DNA of 64,000 nt from Hirschia litorea (GTDB lineage: Bacteria > Pseudomonadota > Alphaproteobacteria > Caulobacterales > Hyphomonadaceae). Every line of letters starts with the position of its first letter. Positions within the stretch are counted from its first letter, which is position 1. The stretch covers positions 620,001 to 684,000 of the forward strand of contig NZ_JBHTBR010000005.1 of assembly GCF_042665075.1 (NCBI RefSeq), in the 5' to 3' direction. Position numbers and translations under genes: made by a program. Below are positions 10,473 to 19,432 of the stretch, piece after piece. The notes under the pieces were generated by a model. It was not told the origin of the DNA and did not search any database. It worked only from the letters and a program-made list of their open reading frames with translations.

Positions 10473-10508
10473 AAAAAAAAGACCCCGCAAGCAATAGCCT
10501 ACGGGGTC
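10473..10508 (-). terminator. Rho-independent terminator of the first TonB receptor
   Basis: On the minus strand GACCCCG and CGGGGTC form a 7-bp GC-rich stem (10481-10508) followed directly by eight T residues (10480-10473). It starts about 26 bp after the receptor stop codon. Confidence 0.85.
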
Positions 10509-10534
10509 AAATTCATTCACTTATAATGTGAGAT

Positions 10535-12901
10535 TTAGAAATCCTTGCGGATTGTCATCCCAATTGTACGTGGGCTGTTGGTACGGAAGCCAAGACGCGC
10601 CCGTCCACCACGCTCACGGTCAAAGGAAAGATCTGCATCTTCATCCAACGCGTTAGTGATGTACCCAGTCAATTTCCATGTTTCAAACTCAAGACCAGCG
10701 CTCAAATTAAGTGTCTGATATGAGTCTAGATCAAGATCGACAAGACGACTTGGGTCTTCATTGCCAGTGAACGTGCCATAAGCAAGCCCTGTGGCTATTG
10801 GTAGACCTTGGCCCGGCTCTTGGTCTGTAGGTTGCGTGTAGCGATCGCCGATCAATTGCAATGAACCAGCGATAAAGGCATCAGCACCTGCAAAGCCAGC
10901 ATCCCAATAGTATGATCCAGAGAAAGAGAATTGATACTCTGGAACAGATGGAAGACGGTTGCCGTCTCTAATGCCGCCAAGCACTGCGCCGCCGCTTTCA
11001 ACTGTTGAGTCAAATTGGCTTTCCAACAAGCTGAGCGCCATGTTCAGGTTCAAGCCCTCAATTGGACTATATCCAACTTCAGCCTCGATACCCGCAGAGT
11101 GCGCTTCAGGAACGTTAAACACGACACGTGAAGAACATGTACCTGCATCTAACGTGACTTGAAGGTCTTTAATATCACTATAGAAAACAGCACCATTGAA
11201 AGAGAAACTACCTTTTTGTGCTTTTAAGCCTGCTTCATAGTTCCAAAGCGTTTCATCTTCAAATGATTGGTATCCGCCGAATGTATCAATGTCAGATCCC
11301 TGACAAAGCGTTTCGTTCAGTGGATCATTCACACCACCTAGACGGAAGCCCTGAGCAGCCTGCGCATTCAATGTCACAACGTCATTGACTTCATAAGCAA
11401 GCAAAAATCTTGGGTTAAAGCCTTGAGATGATGTTGTATCAGCTTGGTTGCTAATCACATTACCAAATAGACCGCCTTGAGAAATTGTCCGCTCTTCTTC
11501 AAAGTCATAATAGCGACCACCAGCCGTCAATGTTAGACGGTCTGTTGCTTCCCAGTTTACTTCACCAAATATAGCGTATTGGTCTAATGTGTAATCAAGC
11601 TCTGAGTTATAGGGCGAATCTTCTGAATACCCATTTGATACTGCAGCAGCCGTGCCTGCACCTAAAGCATCATCAGTAAATGCGCCATATCCTGGTGTTG
11701 GAAGAAGCTGCTCGTAGGAGCGATCATTAGTAGAATAGAATATTCCCCCGACCCACTGAATTGGACCTTCATAGTCGGAGCTTAAACGCAATTCTTGCGT
11801 CCAAGATTCATATGCAGTGGAATCGCGTAGGTTAGATGGAATCTCAAACGCTGCAGTGTCAAATCCAAGGTCTGCTGACACACTGTGTGTAAGCGCACTG
11901 GCATCACGGCTTACAAGAATAGATCTGTCGATATATGAGGTCACAGATGTTAGCTCTACTGAACCAAGATCAATAGACGCTGTGATATCTGCCAACAACG
12001 TTTCGTCTTTGAACTCTTCATCCGTTAGCAAAAATTGTTCACGTGCATCAAGCTGCTGACCCGCAGAAAGCCAGTTATAAGCCTCTTCGCGGTTAAACCC
12101 GTCAGCTTGAATTTCCTGATAGATAACACGCGGTGTTATTTTGATGTTGTCAGATGGCTCAAGCAATAGAGCAATACGTCCACCATTACGTGTACCCGTG
12201 TTTACATCTTCTTTTTTGCCTGTGGGTGTAAGTGCATCAATATAACCAGCATATTGCGTTGTGTATCCAACAGCGCGGAGTGCTGCTTTGTCACCCATTG
12301 GAATGTTGATCGCACCCTTTAGGTGTCCGCCCTCATTCCCATCTGTGACTGTGTTGACATTAGCTTCAACTTTACCCGACACACCATCAGTATTTGGTTG
12401 CTCAGTAATGTAACGGATCGTTCCACCCATTGAACCAGAACCAAACAATGTGCCCTGCGGTCCACGCAATGTTTCAATTCGGTTTAAGTCAAACAGGTCT
12501 AAGTCAGGCGTGAAGAGAGATAGTGAAATCACTGACTCATCCAAATACACACCCACTTGCTCTTTTACACCTGGCTGGTCACGAACGATTTGACCGGCGG
12601 AAACACCACGGATCGCAACCTGACTTTGCCCTGGTCCAAGGTTTTGGATTGTCAGACCGGCAACGCTGCGCGCTACATCTTCTAGGTTAGTCGCACCTGA
12701 CTTTTCCATTGCATCAGAAGTCTGCGCATTAATAGAAAATGGAACCTCTTGAATTGTGGAGGCCCTCTTAGTGGCGGTAACAATTATGACATCTTGCTCT
12801 AAAGCTGTCTCTTTCTCTACATCTTGAGCATATGCATTTGCCCCAAGAAGAGAGCTCAAAATGAGCGCCGAACTTGTCAGCTTCAATATTGCTTTATTCA
12901 T
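10535..12901 (-). CDS. TonB-dependent receptor
   Basis: Outer-membrane, TonB-gated transporter of 788 residues. A Sec signal ends near NAYAQ (about residue 26). A TonB-box-like DVIIVTATKR is followed by the plug domain (about 50-165, with TLRGPQGTLFGSGSMGG) and a 22-strand-type barrel ending in ...IRKDF, the C-terminal phenylalanine used for barrel insertion. The substrate is unknown; the RGPQGTLFG family is broad in carbohydrate- and siderophore-using marine bacteria. The neighbouring aminotransferase and AhpD-like genes do not indicate a substrate. The long upstream region (12902-13423) should hold its promoter, and it has its own terminator. Confidence 0.92.
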   Translation of the reverse strand: MNKAILKLTSSALILSSLLGANAYAQDVEKETALEQDVIIVTATKRASTIQEVPFSINAQTSDAMEKSGATNLEDVARSVAGLTIQNLGPGQSQVAIRGVSAGQIVRDQPGVKEQVGVYLDESVISLSLFTPDLDLFDLNRIETLRGPQGTLFGSGSMGGTIRYITEQPNTDGVSGKVEANVNTVTDGNEGGHLKGAINIPMGDKAALRAVGYTTQYAGYIDALTPTGKKEDVNTGTRNGGRIALLLEPSDNIKITPRVIYQEIQADGFNREEAYNWLSAGQQLDAREQFLLTDEEFKDETLLADITASIDLGSVELTSVTSYIDRSILVSRDASALTHSVSADLGFDTAAFEIPSNLRDSTAYESWTQELRLSSDYEGPIQWVGGIFYSTNDRSYEQLLPTPGYGAFTDDALGAGTAAAVSNGYSEDSPYNSELDYTLDQYAIFGEVNWEATDRLTLTAGGRYYDFEEERTISQGGLFGNVISNQADTTSSQGFNPRFLLAYEVNDVVTLNAQAAQGFRLGGVNDPLNETLCQGSDIDTFGGYQSFEDETLWNYEAGLKAQKGSFSFNGAVFYSDIKDLQVTLDAGTCSSRVVFNVPEAHSAGIEAEVGYSPIEGLNLNMALSLLESQFDSTVESGGAVLGGIRDGNRLPSVPEYQFSFSGSYYWDAGFAGADAFIAGSLQLIGDRYTQPTDQEPGQGLPIATGLAYGTFTGNEDPSRLVDLDLDSYQTLNLSAGLEFETWKLTGYITNALDEDADLSFDRERGGRARLGFRTNSPRTIGMTIRKDF

Positions 12902-13423
12902 AGCGTTTTACTCCCCAGTACCGACTATTTTTGTAATTATTTACCGCACATTGTGTAAAATATAGACTTTTCTTTCTTCACTTTATCAAAATGCGAAATT
13001 AATTAATCCCAGTCATTGACCTAAAAATCAAGATATCAGAACAAAATTCGTGAATATGTGATTGCAAAAGCACGCAATACCACGATTTGTCACGCAATTC
13101 ACAGCATTGTGCTAAAAAAATTCAATAGCACCATCTGTTTGAATAAAAAATTCAAGCAATCTACGCAAGTTAATGCATGCTTTTAGCTTTTCGATAAAGC
13201 TGTCACCTCAAAAAACACATTTATAGAGGCAAACTTGGGTATTGAGCCGTCGGCACGCTATTGAGGAGGATTTTCAAAACAATCTCAAAGAGCAGATATC
13301 GTTTAAACATACCTCTAACTCATTTTGGCCGTTAAAATGCGTCAGATTTCAGCTGCTCCCGCACCCAAAAGTACAACTTTAAAATGCACTCGCCCTTATT
13401 GTCTTTTGAAGAGTCGCACAGAT
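12902..13423. other. Intergenic region upstream of TonB receptor
   Basis: About 520 bp of AT-rich DNA between two minus-strand genes. No ORF with coding character was found. It contains a weak hairpin around 13187-13203 (AGCTTT/AAAGCT) but no RNA gene or clear operator that I can support. It presumably carries the receptor promoter. Confidence 0.5.
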
Positions 13424-13996
13424 TTATACGTTTTTGGCGTCATTTTCTTTTACAAAACTAAGAGGCACAGGCTCTAACTCTGTCTGCAAAGTATCATTCC
13501 ATCTGTTCAACAAACCAAATAGCGCAATCATGCCCATGATTTCCATGATTTGGGTTTGTGAAAAGTGTTTTTTCAACTCGACAAAATGCGCGTCAGTCGC
13601 ACCATTTGGCTGACTACCAGCGGCCATTGCCAAACTCAAAGCTGCACGTTCACCATCTGAGAACAAAGGACTTGTCTCAAATTCCCAAACATGCGCCACT
13701 TTCTCCGCATCTGCGCCGGCCATCTTCACAGCCCCATGAGATGTATGCGCTTGGCAATAAACACATCCCGCAGCACTGCTAACGACTGTAGCAATCATGC
13801 GCTTTAATCCAGAGTCCAGTTCACCAGGCGCATATACAACATCTACAAGATGCTTTGTTGCGCTTAGAAATGCTGGCCAACGCGCCATCGTCAACACGTC
13901 ATTGGGAATAAAGCCCATTAGTTTTTCTGAATACTCTAAATCTTTTCTTGCCTGTTCGGACAATTGATCCACAGTCAAAGGTTCAATACGCGCCAT
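13424..13996 (-). CDS. AhpD-like carboxymuconolactone decarboxylase-family protein (peroxidase-related)
   Basis: Small all-helical protein of the AhpD/CMD superfamily. The redox centre CVYCQAHTSH (C78, C81, H84, H87) matches the CxxC...H motif of alkylhydroperoxidase-like proteins, so a thiol-based peroxide-reducing role is likely. Length of 190 fits the 'uncharacterised peroxidase-related' branch. It lies downstream of the second TonB receptor on the same strand, but a strong terminator separates them, so it is either independently expressed or transcribed by read-through. Substrate unknown. Confidence 0.8.
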   Translation of the reverse strand: MARIEPLTVDQLSEQARKDLEYSEKLMGFIPNDVLTMARWPAFLSATKHLVDVVYAPGELDSGLKRMIATVVSSAAGCVYCQAHTSHGAVKMAGADAEKVAHVWEFETSPLFSDGERAALSLAMAAGSQPNGATDAHFVELKKHFSQTQIMEIMGMIALFGLLNRWNDTLQTELEPVPLSFVKENDAKNV

Positions 13997-14015
13997 CTCG
14001 ACACTCCTTCAAAGT

Positions 14016-14053
14016 AAAAAAAACCCGCCTGACGCAACACGACGCCAGACGGG
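14016..14053 (-). terminator. Rho-independent terminator of the second TonB receptor
   Basis: Read on the minus strand, an 11-bp stem (14053-14043 with 14034-14024, including two G-U pairs) is followed immediately by eight T residues (14023-14016). The two mismatches seen on the plus strand become wobble pairs on the minus strand, so the terminator is strand-specific. Confidence 0.88.
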
Positions 14054-14075
14054 TAAAGGAAGAAAAAAACTTGAT

Positions 14076-16349
14076 TTAGAAGCTTACGCCGAAATCAACA
14101 CCCCAAGTCAGAGGAAGCTCCGCATATACGTGGTTCGTACTTGTTGTATTGCGGTAGTATTCTTTATCTGTAAGGTTTTTACCCCACAAAGATACACGCC
14201 ATCCTTTGTCCTCAGGAGCATATCCCACACGTGCATTCACACGTGTTCCCGGTGATATGAGAGAGCCTGGGTTGTTTGCAACCAATGCATATGAATCTGC
14301 TTCATACGCAAGGTCACCACCAAATTTCACATATCCATCAAATGCTGGAATTGAATATTGGAAACCGAGTGATGCTTTTGTTTCTGGCGCATTTTTAAGC
14401 TGAGATGCTTCACCACAAGCGATAAGTTGTGAGTCACGCATTGCACCCGGCGTCGATGATAGCCCAGGACATGCAGCATCTGCTGGTCCAGCCACAGCTG
14501 GATCAATTTGCTTAATAATACCCGCATCAGCGGCAGTTAGGTTTTGATACTCAGCATCCAACCAGCTACCATTCATGTAGAATTCAAGATTGTCCGTTGC
14601 AAACCATGATGTCTCCAACTCAATACCTTGAATTGCAGCTTCACCCACATTGGAACGCGTGAAACCTACACCCGGAACCGTCGCGGAAATTTGCAAATCT
14701 TCATACGAGTTGTTGAAATAAGTCAGGTTGAAACGCACTGCGTTGTCAAACAAATCACTACGAATACCTGTTTCCCAAGACACAAGATCTTCTTGAGTTA
14801 CAGGAAGGAAACAAGATGCTGCAGCAAAACAGTCAGGAGACACACCGGCACTTTTAAAGCCGTTTGATACAGAACCATATACCATGATGCTGTCTGTAGC
14901 TTGATAGCTTGCTTTCACAGAATATGTCAGATTGTCTTCGTCTAGGTTACGCTCAAGAGGGAACGCTACTGAAGCCGCACCTGGCGCTCCAGAAGACCCA
15001 ACAACATCACGTGTTTCTGTGGTGTAACGCAATCCACCTGTTAGGGTAATTTTGTCTGTAGCTTCAAAGTTTACTTGCGAGAAAGCTGCAGCAGAATTGG
15101 TATCAATTCCCACGCTAAACGGGAAGAAGAACACAGAGTCTAGCTGAACTTCTTCATTATAGAAGAAAGCACCAACCATATAGTTGAACGGACCATCAAA
15201 CGCAGAAGATAGTGTAAACTCTTGGCTCAACTGGGATTGATCAGTTTGTTGTGAGAAAGGGAAACCAATGTGAGATGACAAGTCATCTTTCATTTGGCGA
15301 TAACCCGTCAACGACGCGAAATCATAATCACCAATTGCACCATCAATTTTCAATGACGCACCGGAAATTTCTACTTCACTACTAAAGTTCGCAAAACACC
15401 CAACTTGTTGGAAAATTTGAGGTGCTGGGGAACAAACTGCGCCCGGTACAGGCTCGATAGTGAAAAGATCATTGTCTACATCTGTAACGACTGATGGGTC
15501 ATTACTTGAAGTCAAAATTGTACTTGGTGATGGGTCTGAATTGTCTTGCGTGTGATCAGCAGCAAATAATAGTGACCAATCGTCATTGAAGTGGTGCTTC
15601 ACAGAAATACGTGCCGCTGCAACTTCTTCTTTGCCCAAATTGTCACGTGCCAAACCAGCAGATGCACCATTTGGGTTTAACTCAAACAAACCATCACGCT
15701 CTTTATATACACCCGATACACGTACCGCAGTGTTATCGCCAAGTGCTAGATTTCCCATGCCTTTGAAGTTGAACGAACCGTAATTACCAATACCGGCAGA
15801 TAGGTCACCAGCATTCTCATCTTGTGGCTCCACACTCACAAGTTTAATTGCACCACCGTTTGTGTTACGGCCATATAGAGTACCTTGTGGTCCACGAAGT
15901 ACCTCAACACGTTGTGTATCAACAAGGTCAAGAAGTGATCCGATAGAGCGCCCTAGGAAAATACCATCCAGATAAATCCCAACAGCTGGGTCAACAGCAC
16001 CACGTGATTCATCTTCCCCGATACCACGGAAATAAACACGTGCTGAACTAGAAGTACCACCACCTGTTACGATCACTGCGCTTGGTATTTGTGAAGCAAT
16101 GTCATTTACATCGCCAATTTGACGATCTGCTAATTGCTCGGCTGAAAGAGCAGTCACCGCCACTGGAACTTCTTGTAGGTTCTCTTCACGACGTTGTGCT
16201 GTAACAGTTACGACACTTAGTGTTTTTTTAGCCTCTGCTGGTTGCTCGCTAGCGACTTCTTGCTCTTGTGCAAACGCTTGTGGCGCGAAGCCAGTTGCAC
16301 ATAAACCTGTCAGCGCCACAGACGCCGTCAAAATATTTTTAAAAGTCAT
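14076..16349 (-). CDS. TonB-dependent receptor
   Basis: Outer-membrane TonB-gated transporter. From the chosen ATG the signal begins MTFKNILTASVAL and ends near AFAQ. A TonB-box-like VVTVTAQRREE leads into a plug with VLRGPQGTLYGRNTNGG, and a long beta-barrel ends in DFGVSF with terminal Phe. The organisation is that of large receptors common in sphingomonads and Caulobacterales, with unknown substrate. Two start codons each have their own GGGAGAGG: the ATG at 16349 (spacer TTAT) and one 24 nt upstream at 16373 (spacer TAA). The downstream one gives a clean signal peptide, so I chose it. An 11-bp inverted repeat lies about 120 bp upstream. Confidence 0.92.
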   Translation of the reverse strand: MTFKNILTASVALTGLCATGFAPQAFAQEQEVASEQPAEAKKTLSVVTVTAQRREENLQEVPVAVTALSAEQLADRQIGDVNDIASQIPSAVIVTGGGTSSSARVYFRGIGEDESRGAVDPAVGIYLDGIFLGRSIGSLLDLVDTQRVEVLRGPQGTLYGRNTNGGAIKLVSVEPQDENAGDLSAGIGNYGSFNFKGMGNLALGDNTAVRVSGVYKERDGLFELNPNGASAGLARDNLGKEEVAAARISVKHHFNDDWSLLFAADHTQDNSDPSPSTILTSSNDPSVVTDVDNDLFTIEPVPGAVCSPAPQIFQQVGCFANFSSEVEISGASLKIDGAIGDYDFASLTGYRQMKDDLSSHIGFPFSQQTDQSQLSQEFTLSSAFDGPFNYMVGAFFYNEEVQLDSVFFFPFSVGIDTNSAAAFSQVNFEATDKITLTGGLRYTTETRDVVGSSGAPGAASVAFPLERNLDEDNLTYSVKASYQATDSIMVYGSVSNGFKSAGVSPDCFAAASCFLPVTQEDLVSWETGIRSDLFDNAVRFNLTYFNNSYEDLQISATVPGVGFTRSNVGEAAIQGIELETSWFATDNLEFYMNGSWLDAEYQNLTAADAGIIKQIDPAVAGPADAACPGLSSTPGAMRDSQLIACGEASQLKNAPETKASLGFQYSIPAFDGYVKFGGDLAYEADSYALVANNPGSLISPGTRVNARVGYAPEDKGWRVSLWGKNLTDKEYYRNTTSTNHVYAELPLTWGVDFGVSF

Positions 16350-16465
16350 ATAACCTCTCCCGTTAATGGACATTTACCTCTCCCATTTTGTAATTATGGA
16401 CAAATGATATATCCTTTTATCCAAATGGCAAATACTGTTTTTGGGTTCAGGAAATAGGCAACCAA

Positions 16466-16514
16466 AAACCAATAATAACAATAAATAACAATGAGTTAGG
16501 TGAATTATTGGTTT
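16466..16514. promoter_or_regulatory. Inverted repeat upstream of TonB receptor gene
   Basis: Perfect 11-bp arms AAACCAATAAT (16466-16476) and ATTATTGGTTT (16504-16514) separated by 27 nt, about 120 bp upstream of the minus-strand receptor start. It could be a regulator site pair or a leader hairpin; no family can be assigned. Confidence 0.35.
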
Positions 16515-16859
16515 ATAAAACGCCTACTTACAAAAGCCGCGGCTTGAATTTTTGTTGCTCCAAAGCCACAAAATCTCCGCCCATTCATCTTTCAAAGTTA
16601 ATTCGGGACAAAAAAAGGGGCAGCAACGTAGATATGTTTAGGACTTAACCTGTCTAAATGGTTAAATTCATCTCGTAAAAAAAATTATTTGGTGTGATTT
16701 TTCGAAAAGCTCTGTCATGCGATCTCCATACAGCAATTGGGACACAGCGCCTCGTCTAAGAAGACCTATCTCCATAATACGACACCAAATCCAATAGCAT
16801 CCGCTCCGCACTGACACTCGCCACATCGCGATAATAGACTCAGCACTATGCTTAATTAG

Positions 16860-16889
16860 TGTTCAAAAGCTCTTCGAAAATTTTGAACA
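16860..16889. promoter_or_regulatory. 9-bp inverted repeat in bcs leader
   Basis: TGTTCAAAA and TTTTGAACA flank a 12-nt loop. There is no T-run of terminator type on either side. It lies about 360 bp ahead of bcsA and could be an operator or leader hairpin. Confidence 0.3.
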
Positions 16890-16966
16890 AAATCATGAAG
16901 AGAAGCGGCACTTTTATTTACGCTCCCATGCTAAAAAGAGAGAACTAACCAAAGATTGATAAAACC

Positions 16967-17101
16967 ATGACCACTAGAATTAAAAACTCAAAAGATGACC
17001 TGATTAACCTAACAAAAATTTGTGGGATGATTATGCTGTTAAGTATTTCAATGGCGTCATTTCGCGATATTTCTAGCGTAATCCTAGGGATTGCCTACTA
17101 A
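16967..17101 (+). CDS. Possible small membrane protein (44 aa) upstream of bcsA
   Basis: ATG-initiated ORF encoding 44 residues, polar at first (MTTRIKNSKDDLINLTK), then a hydrophobic stretch ICGMIMLLSISMASF that could form one membrane helix. No strong Shine-Dalgarno is visible. It sits about 150 bp before bcsA on the same strand. Cellulose operons often carry small membrane proteins, but this one matches no family I recognise. It may be chance. Confidence 0.3.
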   Translation: MTTRIKNSKDDLINLTKICGMIMLLSISMASFRDISSVILGIAY

Positions 17102-17251
17102 GGGTTAACCAACAAGATCACAAAATTTACGGTTGTATAGATGCATTCGTAAACACACTTCGTTGAATTTAGCCGCACGTCTTGGCCTAAATATTCAATA
17201 TAATTTGCAAAGAATGTTGGACAAATAATTCCAAACAGATTGCAAATTCCG

Positions 17252-19432
17252 ATGCACACACATCAATATACAGGCAATAAGCATGCCCCACTCAAGACGG
17301 TTTCTGCCGTTCTTGCCCTATTGTTTGTGTCCATTTTATCAGCAACGCCGCTTGAACTTGATACGCAAGTGCTCCTTGCGAGCTTTACAGTCATCATCTT
17401 TTTTACTGTAAACTGGATAAAGCCTCCTTCTGGTCCTCTGCGCGTCTTCCTGTTTCTACTGACTGTCTTCACATCCACACGCTATATTCTCTGGCGAGCA
17501 GCTGAAACGCTTCCGACAGACGAATTTCTACCCTTTGTTTTTGGGTTAGCCCTTTTTGGAGCCGAAATTTACGGCTTCGTCATTCTGCTGCTTTCAACTT
17601 TTTTGTCTGTGGATGTATTTGAGCGCTCACCTCAACCCGCGCCTGTCTCCATAGATAAAAGCCCAAGTGTAGATGTACTCATTCCAACCTATAATGAGGA
17701 TGAGATGCTGCTGGAGGTCACTGTTCGCGCCGCTACTGCAATCAATTACCCTGCTGAAAAACTAAACATCTATGTGTTGGATGATGGCGGAACAGACCAA
17801 AAATGCGGACAATCAGATCCAGAAAAAGCCCAAGCTGCTAAACAACGACGTATCGACCTTCAAAAACTTTGCGAGCGCACAGGTGCAACCTATCTTACGC
17901 GCGAGAAGAACGAACACGCAAAAGCGGGTAACATCAATTCCGCCCTAAAGCATACTAATGGTGAACTTATCTTGATCCTTGATGCGGATCACGTTCCCAC
18001 CAAAGATATTCTCACACGCACTGTCGGTCATTTCACGAAGGATGATAAACTCTTCCTCGTTCAAACGCCGCATTTCTTCCTCAACCCTGATCCATTGGAA
18101 AGAAACCTTGGTACATTCAATGATATGCCAAGTGAAAACGAGATGTTTTATAACATCATCCAAAAAGGGTTGGATGGATATAACGCGTCTTTCTTCTGTG
18201 GATCTGCCGCGCTATTGCGCCGGAAATACATTATGGAAATTGGCGGCATTCAAGGTGACACAATCACCGAAGATGCAGAAACAGCTCTTGAATTACACTC
18301 TCGTGGATATCGTAGCGCTTATGTCGCCCAACCCATGGTGGCAGGTCTTTCGCCTGAAACATTTTCTGGCTTCATTGTTCAGCGTATGCGCTGGGCGCAG
18401 GGCATGGCTCAGATTTTCATTCTAAAAAACCCTTTGCTTAAAAAAGGTCTCTCCCTATCTCAACGTCTAGGGTATCTAAATTCCTGTTTCTTCTGGTTTT
18501 TCCCTCTTGCCCGCATGGCGTTTGTATTTGCGCCCCTATTATATCTGATATTTGGTATTCAGGTGTATGACGCATCCATCACCGACTTTTTCGCGTATGG
18601 CGGCCCTCACATTGTCGGCGCTATTTTACTTTCTTCCGCATTATATGGAAAAAGCCGCTGGGTTTTTGCATCCGAATTATATGAAATTATACAGTCCGTG
18701 CATTGCGCTGGCGCTATTTTGGAAGTCTTCAGAAACCCACGCGCGCCAACATTTGCGGTAACGCCCAAGGGTGAAGACCTCGACACAAACTTTATTTCGC
18801 CACTCGCTCTGCCCTTTTATTGGCTCATCAGTCTTGTGCTCTTTGGCGAAGTAGCGGGCATACTCCGCATGGTGTTAAACCCTCAAGATGCAGGCTTTAT
18901 GGCTGCTGGTTTAATGTGGAACACCTTTCATCTCATTCTATTGCTTGGCGCACTTGGTGTTCTCTTTGAACGCTCCCAACGCCGCGCCTTCCCCCGTATT
19001 GAGCGAAATTCTGAAATCGCAATTCTTATTGAAGGGGAATCCTTCAGAACTGTGACAACAGACCTATCCGTTCACGGTATGGGGATCGAATTTACAACAG
19101 AATTTAGAGACATTTTAGAAGTTGGCGACAGCGTCCAGATCAACGCCAAAGACTTAGATAGTCCCGACAGCCATATGCTCGACCTTGTTGTGCGATCTGT
19201 CTTTGAAAAGAATAACAAAATCCTCGTTGGACTTAGCTTCAAGTTAGAAACCGCTGCGCAATGGAAAGCGATCGTTTCGCTAGTGTATTCCAACAGCAAA
19301 AACTGGAGTCAATTTCAAGAAGTTCGCTCCACTTCCAACAACATGTTTGGAAGCATTTACTTCCTGATCCGTACAAGCGTTGTGCGCGCTTTTGAACACT
19401 TCACCGAAATTCTGAGAACGGTAAAAATATGA
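17252..19432 (+). CDS. bcsA: Cellulose synthase catalytic subunit BcsA (UDP-forming)
   Basis: Inner-membrane family 2 glycosyltransferase that polymerises UDP-glucose and threads the glucan across the membrane. N-terminal helices (to about 120) precede the catalytic domain with VLDDGG (about 177), DADH (about 244), TED (about 339-341) and QRMRW (about 377-381). The gating loop FAVTPK lies near 501-506. A C-terminal PilZ domain has RAFPR (RxxxR, about 578-582) and DLSVHG (D/NxSxxG, about 604-609), so c-di-GMP control is expected. The ATG at 17252 is preferred over a TTG 12 nt earlier; neither has a strong Shine-Dalgarno. Its stop overlaps bcsB by 4 nt. Confidence 0.95.
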   Translation: MHTHQYTGNKHAPLKTVSAVLALLFVSILSATPLELDTQVLLASFTVIIFFTVNWIKPPSGPLRVFLFLLTVFTSTRYILWRAAETLPTDEFLPFVFGLALFGAEIYGFVILLLSTFLSVDVFERSPQPAPVSIDKSPSVDVLIPTYNEDEMLLEVTVRAATAINYPAEKLNIYVLDDGGTDQKCGQSDPEKAQAAKQRRIDLQKLCERTGATYLTREKNEHAKAGNINSALKHTNGELILILDADHVPTKDILTRTVGHFTKDDKLFLVQTPHFFLNPDPLERNLGTFNDMPSENEMFYNIIQKGLDGYNASFFCGSAALLRRKYIMEIGGIQGDTITEDAETALELHSRGYRSAYVAQPMVAGLSPETFSGFIVQRMRWAQGMAQIFILKNPLLKKGLSLSQRLGYLNSCFFWFFPLARMAFVFAPLLYLIFGIQVYDASITDFFAYGGPHIVGAILLSSALYGKSRWVFASELYEIIQSVHCAGAILEVFRNPRAPTFAVTPKGEDLDTNFISPLALPFYWLISLVLFGEVAGILRMVLNPQDAGFMAAGLMWNTFHLILLLGALGVLFERSQRRAFPRIERNSEIAILIEGESFRTVTTDLSVHGMGIEFTTEFRDILEVGDSVQINAKDLDSPDSHMLDLVVRSVFEKNNKILVGLSFKLETAAQWKAIVSLVYSNSKNWSQFQEVRSTSNNMFGSIYFLIRTSVVRAFEHFTEILRTVKI

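Larger units (their letters stand above)
16374..17251. other. Long intergenic region between TonB receptor and bcsA
   Basis: About 880 bp between divergent transcription units. It holds the 11-bp inverted repeat near the receptor, a second hairpin (TGTTCAAAA 16860-16868 with TTTTGAACA 16881-16889), and a 44-codon ORF at 16967. The rest shows no coding signal. It should contain the cellulose operon promoter. Confidence 0.5.
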
